This document shows positions 57,958-64,000 of a DNA stretch of 64,000 nucleotides, piece by piece (the stretch's first letter is position 1; each line of letters begins with the position of its first letter). Source of the stretch: Corynebacterium diphtheriae (GTDB taxonomy: Bacteria > Actinomycetota > Actinomycetes > Mycobacteriales > Mycobacteriaceae); NCBI RefSeq assembly GCF_001457455.1, contig NZ_LN831026.1, positions 1,240,001 through 1,304,000 on the forward strand. Reading direction: 5' to 3'. Under the pieces are notes generated by a model. That model was not told the DNA's origin. It worked only from the letters and a program-made list of their open reading frames with translations, and ran no database searches. The position numbers and the translations under genes were made by a program.

Positions 57958-59607
57958 TTGCCCAACGTGAGTAAACCAGTGGCTAACGGAAACACCGTAG
58001 AAAGTAACAATGCTGAACTTGCTTTCGGCGGTGTTGATTTTTCCTATTCTGATACACATGAGAATTCGTGTAGTAGAACGTCAAGCAAATGGGTCAACCC
58101 CCTAAGGGACGCTGAGGACAAGCGCCTCCCCCGCATCGCGGGCCCGTGCGGAATGGTTATTTTTGGCGTAACTGGTGATCTCGCTCGGAAAAAGCTCCTG
58201 CCAGCGATCTATGATCTTGCACACAGGGGCCTATTGCCTGCAGGTTTCAGTCTAGTCGGCTACGGTCGACGAGGCTGGTCTAAGGCCGACTTTGAAAATT
58301 ACGTCAAGCAAGCAGTTGTTGCCGGTGCCCGTACCGATTTCCGCGAAAATGTTTGGGCACGACTTGCCGAAGGTATGCACTTCGTTCAAGGCAATTTCGA
58401 TGATGATGCAGCATTTGATAGTTTGGCATCGCTTTTGGCGGATCTTGATCAGACCCGTGGAACTGCCGGTAACTGGGCCTTTTATCTTTCTGTTCCACCA
58501 GATTATTTTTCGGATGTTTGCCATCAACTTCAGCGCTCAGGCATGGCTACAGCCGAGGGCAATTCATGGCGTCGCGTCATTGTGGAAAAGCCTTTTGGGC
58601 ATGATCAAGAATCAGCACGTCAGCTAAACAACTTGATCAATTCAGTATTCCCTGAAAAGTCAGTATTTCGTATCGACCACTACTTGGGTAAAGAGACAGT
58701 GCAAAATATTATGGCACTGCGCTTTGCAAACCAGCTATTTGATCCGCTCTGGAATTCTCACTATGTTGACCATGTCCAAATCACCATGGCTGAGGATATC
58801 GGTCTAGGCGGTCGCGCTGGTTACTATGATGGAATCGGCGCCGCTAGAGACGTTATCCAAAACCACCTTATTCAGCTGTTGGCGCTGGTAGCTATGGAGG
58901 AACCCGTAGCTTTTACCCCACAAGAGCTTCAGGCTGAAAAAATCAAGGTTCTTCGTGCCACTCGCCCAGTAGAACCTTTTGCTAAAACAACAGCCCGAGG
59001 GCAATATTCGCGCGGTTGGCAGGGATCTGAGCTCGTCCAAGGTCTACGAGAAGAAGACGGATTTGATCCTAATTCCGGAACTGAAACTTATGCTGCCTGC
59101 ACACTCGAGATAAATTCGCGTCGTTGGGCCGGTGTGCCCTTTTATCTTCGGACTGGAAAGCGTTTAGGACGCCGGGTGACTGAGATCGCCCTTGTATTCA
59201 AGGATGCGCCTCATCAGCCATTTAGCGAAGGTAGCCGTCATTCCCAAGGCCGCAACGTCGTAGTGATCCGAGTCCAGCCTGATGAGGGTATGCTGATGCG
59301 TTTTGGTTCCAAGGTTCCTGGTAACACGATGGAAGTACGCGACGTCAACATGGACTTCTCGTACTCAGAGGCATTTACCGAAGAATCACCGGAAGCCTAC
59401 GAACGACTCATTCTCGATGCACTTCTCGACGAAGCAAGTCTCTTCCCAACAAATGAAGAAGTTGAGCTTAGCTGGCAGATCCTAGATCCGATATTGAACT
59501 TCTGGTCTGATCGTGGGCAACCGGAAGAATACCCCGCTGGCACCTGGGGCCCAGCTGGTGCAGACAAGATGCTGGAGCGCGAAGGTCGCGCTTGGCGTCG
59601 ACCTTAA
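57958..59607 (+). CDS. zwf: Glucose-6-phosphate 1-dehydrogenase
   Basis: Oxidises glucose 6-phosphate to 6-phosphogluconolactone with NADP+. The 549-residue protein has the Rossmann motif GVTGDLARKKLLPAIYDLA near residues 65-83, the catalytic RIDHYLGKETVQNIMALRFA and IGLGGRAGYYDGIGAARDVI. Residues 1-42 form an N-terminal extension (after TTG 57958, with GAGAGG 7 nt upstream) that is not conserved in C. glutamicum, where the protein is about 35 residues shorter at this end. A GTG at 57967 is another start. OpcA directly follows and is needed for full activity in actinobacteria. It is the key NADPH source of the cluster. Confidence 0.96.
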   Translation: MPNVSKPVANGNTVESNNAELAFGGVDFSYSDTHENSCSRTSSKWVNPLRDAEDKRLPRIAGPCGMVIFGVTGDLARKKLLPAIYDLAHRGLLPAGFSLVGYGRRGWSKADFENYVKQAVVAGARTDFRENVWARLAEGMHFVQGNFDDDAAFDSLASLLADLDQTRGTAGNWAFYLSVPPDYFSDVCHQLQRSGMATAEGNSWRRVIVEKPFGHDQESARQLNNLINSVFPEKSVFRIDHYLGKETVQNIMALRFANQLFDPLWNSHYVDHVQITMAEDIGLGGRAGYYDGIGAARDVIQNHLIQLLALVAMEEPVAFTPQELQAEKIKVLRATRPVEPFAKTTARGQYSRGWQGSELVQGLREEDGFDPNSGTETYAACTLEINSRRWAGVPFYLRTGKRLGRRVTEIALVFKDAPHQPFSEGSRHSQGRNVVVIRVQPDEGMLMRFGSKVPGNTMEVRDVNMDFSYSEAFTEESPEAYERLILDALLDEASLFPTNEEVELSWQILDPILNFWSDRGQPEEYPAGTWGPAGADKMLEREGRAWRRP

Positions 59608-59631
59608 CGAGCGAGGAAGCTGAGATACGCC

Positions 59632-60591
59632 GTGATTTTTACACTGCCAAATACCACTACACAGGAAATCGCCAAGACTCTGGTAAAAATTCGTGACACA
59701 GGAGGTCAGGTAACCACCAGCCGGGTACTTACTCTCATTGTTGTAGCTCGAGACACCAGCGATGTCGAAGGCATTATTCGAGCTACTAATGAAGCCTCTC
59801 AAGAGCATCCCTCACGTGTAATCATTTTGGTCGCCGGCTCGCACGAAGGCGAGTCCCAAGTTGATGCAGAGGTACGCATTGGTGGCGACGCCGGCGCCTC
59901 TGAGATGATTCTCATCAAATTAGCAGGGCGCGTCGCAAAGCACCTTGTGCATGTCGTTACTCCGCTGCTACTCCCTGATACCCCTATCGTGGCATGGTGG
60001 CCCTCTTCTGCTCCGATCAATCCAGCCGAGGATCCCATCGGTAAAATTGCACAGCGTCGTATTACAGATTCACACTTTGATCCACCAGTAGACGCTTTGT
60101 ATAATCGCCGGAATCACTACGCTCCTGGAGATTCCGATTTTTCATGGGCCCGATTAACTCCTTGGCGCGGAGTTCTCGCTTCAAGTTTGGATCAAGCTCC
60201 ATATGAAATGGTCCAAGACGTTCGAGTTTATGGCGAATCCGATTGTCCCAGTGTCGACCTCGCTGCAGGCTGGCTATGCGAGCGGCTCGGAATCTCTGTC
60301 GAACGGCATAATTACGGTTCTGGTTCAGCAGCTTTTGATGATGCCGGACTAGCAAAAATACCGGTTAAACGAATCGAGCTAGAGCGCCCTTCTGGTTGCG
60401 TTGTTATCGAAGCCCTTGACGACGACCAAACACTTTCAGTTAGCATCCCTGGCCGGTCGACAGCACATGTGGCAGTGACACGACGTAGTCAAGCTGATTG
60501 TTTGGCGGAAGAATTGCGCCATCTCGACCCAGATATCGCTTATGCTCGAGCACTTCGCGGTCTGAGTAGAGTGTCCTATCCTACTCAATAA
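59632..60591 (+). CDS. opcA: Glucose-6-phosphate dehydrogenase assembly protein OpcA
   Basis: A 319-residue protein that binds and activates Zwf; the OpcA family occurs in cyanobacteria and actinobacteria. Conserved stretches are MIFTLPNTTTQEIAKTLVKI, RVLTLIVVARDTSDVEGIIR, ASEMILIKLAGRVAKHLVHV, VTPLLLPDTPIVAWWPSSAP, and DLAAGWLCERLGISVER. GTG start at 59632 with GAGGAAG 12 nt upstream; 24 nt after zwf. It lies between zwf and pgl, the fixed actinobacterial order. Confidence 0.95.
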   Translation: MIFTLPNTTTQEIAKTLVKIRDTGGQVTTSRVLTLIVVARDTSDVEGIIRATNEASQEHPSRVIILVAGSHEGESQVDAEVRIGGDAGASEMILIKLAGRVAKHLVHVVTPLLLPDTPIVAWWPSSAPINPAEDPIGKIAQRRITDSHFDPPVDALYNRRNHYAPGDSDFSWARLTPWRGVLASSLDQAPYEMVQDVRVYGESDCPSVDLAAGWLCERLGISVERHNYGSGSAAFDDAGLAKIPVKRIELERPSGCVVIEALDDDQTLSVSIPGRSTAHVAVTRRSQADCLAEELRHLDPDIAYARALRGLSRVSYPTQ

Positions 60592-60616
60592 AATTTTCGA
60601 AAGATGAAGCACTTTT

Positions 60617-61333
60617 ATGGTTGAAGTTATTCGAGTATCAGACCTCGACGCAGTTATTCAGGAAGCCCATCGCAGATTCCTCCAGGTTATCGATGATGTT
60701 GTTTCAAACGGCGGAGTACATGGCGATGGTGTCGCTCGTATAGTCCTCACCGGCGGCGGTGCAGGAATTGGCTTACTTAAGGAGCTATCCCATAGTTCAA
60801 TTGATTGGTCAAAAATACATGTGTTCTTCGGTGATGAACGAAACGTACCAGTGACACATCCAGATTCGAATGAGGGGCAAGCACGCGAAGTACTACTCAA
60901 TCGAATTGCCATTCCATCATCAAACATCCATGGTTTCCATCTCAATGGTGGCGAGATGTCTACTCCCGCCTCAGCATATAGCGAATGCATCAATAAATAT
61001 GCACCGCGAGGGTTTGACCTTCATTTATTAGGAATGGGCGGCGAAGGACACATCAATTCGTTGTTCCCCGATTCATCGGCTATTAAAGAAGATGTACACC
61101 TAGTCTCTGTGGTTACCGACTCTCCAAAGCCACCAGCACAGCGTGTGTCGCTCACGCTTCCTGCTGTAAATTCTTCTGCACGTGTGTGGCTACTCGTTGC
61201 CGGTGCAGAAAAAGCTGAAGCAGCACAGCACGTCGTTGCTGCTTCACCAGCCGACCAATGGCCAGCTGCAGGCGTTCACGGCACCAAAGAAACGTTACTT
61301 ATACTCGATAATTCGGCAGCACAGCTTCTTTAG
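60617..61333 (+). CDS. pgl: 6-phosphogluconolactonase
   Basis: Hydrolyses 6-phosphogluconolactone, completing the oxidative branch after Zwf. The 238-residue protein, also known as DevB, has VEVIRVSDLDAVIQEAHRRF at the start, IVLTGGGAGIGLLKELSHSS, HVFFGDERNVPVTHPDSNEG (about 70-90) and the catalytic LLGMGGEGHINSLFPDSSAI near 142-161. It begins 25 nt after opcA with a purine-rich ribosome site. A very long terminator follows, separating it from the convergent secG. Confidence 0.95.
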   Translation: MVEVIRVSDLDAVIQEAHRRFLQVIDDVVSNGGVHGDGVARIVLTGGGAGIGLLKELSHSSIDWSKIHVFFGDERNVPVTHPDSNEGQAREVLLNRIAIPSSNIHGFHLNGGEMSTPASAYSECINKYAPRGFDLHLLGMGGEGHINSLFPDSSAIKEDVHLVSVVTDSPKPPAQRVSLTLPAVNSSARVWLLVAGAEKAEAAQHVVAASPADQWPAAGVHGTKETLLILDNSAAQLL

Positions 61334-61339
61334 TCGTAT

Positions 61340-61402
61340 AAAACCAAAACGTGTGGGGCGGAAAGCTGAATTTTAGCTTTCCGCCCCACACGTTTTGGTT
61401 TT
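61340..61402. terminator. 28-bp perfect bidirectional terminator between pgl and secG
   Basis: Bases 61340-61367 pair with 61375-61402 without mismatch around a 7-nt loop. The stem contains a GC-rich core (gtgtggggcgg) and ends in aaaacc/ggtttt on both sides. The secG stop codon (TAA at 61403-61401) overlaps the outer end. It can stop transcripts from either direction. Confidence 0.93.
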
Positions 61403-61634
61403 ACTTGTATGCCTGAATGAGGTTCAACGCAACAATGCAAGCAATCCAGATCAAGCCCGTAAAGATGGTGACGCGATCTAGGTTCTTTTCTACGACTGTA
61501 GAACCAGAAAGATTAGACTGTACGCCTCCACCAAAAAGGCTTGACAATCCGCCACCCTTACCACGGTGAAGCAGGACAAAAAGCGTCATGATAACGCTTG
61601 CCGCTACCAAAATGATCTCTAGAGCTAAAGCCAT
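61401..61634 (-). CDS. secG: Preprotein translocase subunit SecG
   Basis: A 77-residue inner-membrane subunit of the SecYEG channel. Two membrane helices (about 5-22, LEIILVAASVIMTLFVLL, and 54-72, TIFTGLIWIACIVALNLI) flank the family motif GKGGGLSSLFGGG. The start ATG 61634 is followed by the usual short periplasmic N-terminus. It lies 173 nt after tpiA on the same strand, with a hairpin in the gap, so it may be expressed from its own promoter. Confidence 0.96.
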   Translation of the reverse strand: MALALEIILVAASVIMTLFVLLHRGKGGGLSSLFGGGVQSNLSGSTVVEKNLDRVTIFTGLIWIACIVALNLIQAYK

Positions 61635-61752
61635 GTCATTCCTTATAAATGCCGAACACTATTCACAATCGCTAGTGCACAGTACTACTCGACTACGAAC
61701 CTTATTAAATCTCAAGTAACTATACACCAAATGTCGCAGTGCTATAACAATA

Positions 61753-61787
61753 TGGCTCCGTGGGCTGCAAGGCACGACACGGAGCCA
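61753..61787 (-). terminator. Hairpin after tpiA
   Basis: tggctccgtg (61753-61762) pairs with cacggagcca (61778-61787) over 10 bp, loop 15 nt. On the minus strand atattgtt follows, a weak T tail. It lies 20 nt past the tpiA stop. Confidence 0.75.
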
Positions 61788-61807
61788 CTCTAATTTACTG
61801 CGACTAA

Positions 61808-62590
61808 CTAGTCGACAACAGTTGCTGCATTAGCTGCTAGTTTGGCGAATGCTTCACCGTCAAGAGAAGCGCCACCCACTAAGCCGCCATCAACATCCGG
61901 TTGACCTACGATCTCGGCTACTGTTTCTGCTTTAACTGATCCGCCATAAAGAATGCGAAGCCCTTCAGCTACTTCTTTACCAGCAAGCTCAATGATGAGG
62001 TTACGAATTGCTGCGCAGACTTCCTGTGCATCGGCAGCGGATGCTACTTTACCCGTACCAATAGCCCATACGGGTTCGTAGGCGATAACAGTCTTTGCCA
62101 AATCATCTGCAGTAAGACCCGCCAACGATGCGCGAGTCTGTTCGACGACATATTCTACGTGTGTTTCAGCTTCACGAATTTCAAGGGGCTCTCCAACACA
62201 TACGATGGGGCTAATTCCTTGGTTCAACGCAGCTTTAGCTTTGACTGCAACAAGCTCCGAAGATTCGCCATGGTACTCACGACGCTCTGAGTGCCCAACA
62301 ACAACCCAAGTACATCCGAGTTTGGCAAGCATCTGGGCAGAGATTTCACCAGTGTAGGCACCAGCCTCGTGCTGCGAAACATCTTGAGCACCATAAGTTA
62401 TAGCGAGCTTATCGCCTTCGATAAGTGTTTGAACAGAGCGAAGATCAGTAAAAGGTACGGTGACAGCTACGTCGACTTTTTCGTAGTATTCCTTTGGAAG
62501 TGCAAAAGCAAGTTTTTGCACAGTTGCAACAGCTTGAAGATGATCAAGATTCATCTTCCAGTTTCCTGCGATAAGTGGAGTACGTGCCAT
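61808..62590 (-). CDS. tpiA: Triosephosphate isomerase
   Basis: Glycolytic enzyme that interconverts dihydroxyacetone phosphate and glyceraldehyde 3-phosphate. The 260-residue TIM barrel has the catalytic lysine in [14 protein letters not shown], the histidine in [15 protein letters not shown] (about 98-112), the glutamate in [20 protein letters not shown] (about 168-187), and the phosphate loop [17 protein letters not shown] and [18 protein letters not shown]. It lies 111 nt after pgk with a hairpin in between; pgk-tpiA form the usual glycolytic pair. Confidence 0.97.
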   Translation of the reverse strand: MARTPLIAGNWKMNLDHLQAVATVQKLAFALPKEYYEKVDVAVTVPFTDLRSVQTLIEGDKLAITYGAQDVSQHEAGAYTGEISAQMLAKLGCTWVVVGHSERREYHGESSELVAVKAKAALNQGISPIVCVGEPLEIREAETHVEYVVEQTRASLAGLTADDLAKTVIAYEPVWAIGTGKVASAADAQEVCAAIRNLIIELAGKEVAEGLRILYGGSVKAETVAEIVGQPDVDGGLVGGASLDGEAFAKLAANAATVVD

Positions 62591-62643
62591 GATGGAATTT
62601 CCTTCCTTTTAATAGGTCGTTTTAGCAAACAACCAAAATGAAA

Positions 62644-62690
62644 AGGTAGGTGCAAATACTTCTTGTATCAAAGAACTTTCGCGCCTACCT
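62644..62690 (-). terminator. Hairpin between pgk and tpiA
   Basis: aggtaggtgc (62644-62653) pairs with gcgcctacct (62681-62690), one G-T wobble, loop 27 nt. The tail on the minus strand is T-rich (ttttcattttgg). It probably allows partial read-through to tpiA. Confidence 0.75.
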
Positions 62691-62701
62691 CTTTAGGTCT
62701 T

Positions 62702-63919
62702 TTAGCTTTCGAGCACCGAAACGCCAGGAAGGTTTTTGCCTTCGAGGAGTTCAAGTGATGCTCCGCCACCAGTAGAGATATGGCTGAATCCATCCTCGTC
62801 TAGACCAAGAAGTCGAACAGCAGCAGCCGAATCGCCACCGCCGACAACAGAGAATGCACCCTTAGCCGTAGCTGCGATAATAGCTTCTGCTACGCCACGG
62901 GTACCGGCTGAGAAGTTTTCAAACTCAAAAACGCCCATAGGCCCATTCCAGAATACGGTCTTTGATGTCGCTAGAACCTCAGCAAACTTCTCAACAGTCT
63001 TAGGTCCGACATCAAGAGACATCCAGCCTTCGGGGATTTCGTCAATTGCAACGATCTTATTTTCTGCATCGCTGGCGAACTCTGCAGCTGCTACCAGATC
63101 AACTGGAAGAACGATCTTATCAGCGTATGCTTCTAGAAGTTCTTTGCACTTGTTGATTTGTTCTTCCTGCAACAGCGACTTTTGCACGTTGATACCTTTG
63201 GCTGCCAAGAAGGTGTAGCACATTCCGCCACCAATAATAAGTTTGTCAGCCTTTGTTGCTAGCGCTTCGATCACGCCAAGCTTGTCAGACACCTTTGCGC
63301 CACCTAGAATGACCGCATAAGGACGTTCTGGAGCAGAGGCAACCTTGTTTCCAAGAACTTCTAGCTCTTTTTCCACGAGTGTTCCCGCATAATGTGGCAA
63401 TCTCTGCGCAACATCAAATACTGATGCCTGAGCTCGGTGAACAACGCCAAAGCCATCGGATACGAAAGCACCATTTTCAGCGGTGAGTGCAACAAGCTGA
63501 TCCGCAAATTCGCCACGCTCAGCTTCTACCTTCGAGGTCTCGCGTGGGTCAAAGCGAACGTTTTCAAGGAGCAGAACGTCACCGTCATTGAGACCGTTCG
63601 CGCGTTCATGAGCATCTTCACCAACGACGTCGCCTGCGAGTGCGACATACTGTCCAAGGGCTTCAGACAATGCCTCCGCTACAGGAGCCAGTGAGAATTT
63701 TTCATTTACTTCTCCCTTGGGGCGGCCCAAGTGAGCCATCAAGATTACTCGAGCACCGTTGTCAACTAATGCTTTGATCGTTGGGAGCGAGGCGGTAATA
63801 CGTCCAGCATCAGTAATTTCACGATCATCGTTCAGCGGTACATTGAAATCTGAACGAACAAGCACGTGGCGTCCTTCAACGCCTTCTGCCAAGAGATCTT
63901 TAAGAGTTTTAATAGCCAT
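62702..63919 (-). CDS. pgk: Phosphoglycerate kinase
   Basis: Glycolytic ATP-forming enzyme (1,3-bisphosphoglycerate to 3-phosphoglycerate). The 405-residue protein begins at ATG 63919 ([20 protein letters not shown]) and has [79 protein letters not shown] and [18 protein letters not shown], all diagnostic. The reading frame continues to the window edge, but that part is not homologous and belongs to the upstream gap. The gene before it, in C. glutamicum gapA, would lie outside the window. Confidence 0.97.
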   Translation of the reverse strand: MAIKTLKDLLAEGVEGRHVLVRSDFNVPLNDDREITDAGRITASLPTIKALVDNGARVILMAHLGRPKGEVNEKFSLAPVAEALSEALGQYVALAGDVVGEDAHERANGLNDGDVLLLENVRFDPRETSKVEAERGEFADQLVALTAENGAFVSDGFGVVHRAQASVFDVAQRLPHYAGTLVEKELEVLGNKVASAPERPYAVILGGAKVSDKLGVIEALATKADKLIIGGGMCYTFLAAKGINVQKSLLQEEQINKCKELLEAYADKIVLPVDLVAAAEFASDAENKIVAIDEIPEGWMSLDVGPKTVEKFAEVLATSKTVFWNGPMGVFEFENFSAGTRGVAEAIIAATAKGAFSVVGGGDSAAAVRLLGLDEDGFSHISTGGGASLELLEGKNLPGVSVLES

Positions 63920-63982
63920 AACAAAACCTATTCCGTGGTTAGTTGTTCGGTATTGCGAAGAATATAAGCACCACGGCCCGGG

Positions 63983-64000
63983 GTGTACCTCGAGGTACAC
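63983..64000. promoter_or_regulatory. Perfect palindrome at the window end
   Basis: gtgtacctcgaggtacac is an 18-bp perfect palindrome touching the last base of the window, 64 bp before pgk. It may be the visible part of a longer hairpin, such as the terminator of the gene before pgk, or an operator. Only the other side would tell. Confidence 0.4.

Overview
The window is ordinary-looking chromosome of a mycolic-acid-containing actinobacterium, almost certainly a Corynebacterium. It carries mshC (mycothiol synthesis), mptB (lipomannan synthesis), an aconitase gene followed by an AcnR-type repressor, opcA next to zwf, and the gene orders aspA-hisG-hisE-HAD-metH, mshC-uppP-lipoprotein-pyrD, sufR-sufBDCSUT, mptB-ABC-ctaA/ctaB and tkt-tal-zwf-opcA-pgl-secG-tpiA-pgk known from corynebacteria (the suf-to-pgl part also from mycobacteria). 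Base composition looks lower in G+C than C. glutamicum, so a low-GC member related to the C. diphtheriae group (for example C. kutscheri-like) is my guess. GC was not computed and species is inference.

Layout. 1-10.5 kb, minus strand: partial formate-THF ligase, aspartase plus an anaerobic C4-dicarboxylate exchanger, two histidine genes, a HAD phosphatase and cobalamin-dependent methionine synthase. 10.1-16 kb: a small unknown gene coupled to mshC, uppP, then on the plus strand a secreted lipoprotein and pyrD, then a small membrane protein and a PEBP-family protein. 16.1-19.8 kb is the only accessory or decaying segment: tRNA-Leu(GAG), an IS3-family element whose two ORFs are fused in frame, an SDR gene truncated at the IS end and riddled with frameshifts, and a frameshifted rhodanese gene that has lost its catalytic cysteine. 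19.8-25 kb: meaB-mutB-mutA on the minus strand (methylmalonyl-CoA mutase and its GTPase). 25-33 kb: a VTT membrane protein, an HTH protein, SPFH/NfeD pair, DUF3097, an unknown protein, ferrochelatase and a long NlpC/P60 cell-wall hydrolase. 33-40 kb: acn with a recognisable AcnR operator, acnR, a glutamine-amidotransferase-like protein, an ACT/UPF0210 pair. 40-48 kb: ABC-F ATPase and the seven-gene suf operon. 48.5-54 kb: mptB, an ABC exporter, ctaA and ctaB (haem A synthesis). 54.6-64 kb: pentose-phosphate genes on the plus strand, converging on secG-tpiA-pgk on the minus strand.

How the genes work together: AspA and the Dcu exchanger can convert imported aspartate to fumarate for anaerobic succinate formation. 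MutAB/MeaB link propionyl- and succinyl-CoA. The suf operon with its own Fe-S-sensing repressor builds clusters used by aconitase and probably by ferrochelatase. HemH, CtaB and CtaA serve haem synthesis. Tkt, Tal, Zwf, OpcA and Pgl supply NADPH and pentoses.

I found no CRISPR array, prophage, toxin-antitoxin, secretion island or obviously new defence system. The less explained items are the terminator-bounded leader or small RNA between sufR and mptB, the conserved-looking unknown proteins (131, 188 and 261 aa), the hairpin over the HAD start codon after metH, and the IS/pseudogene cluster.
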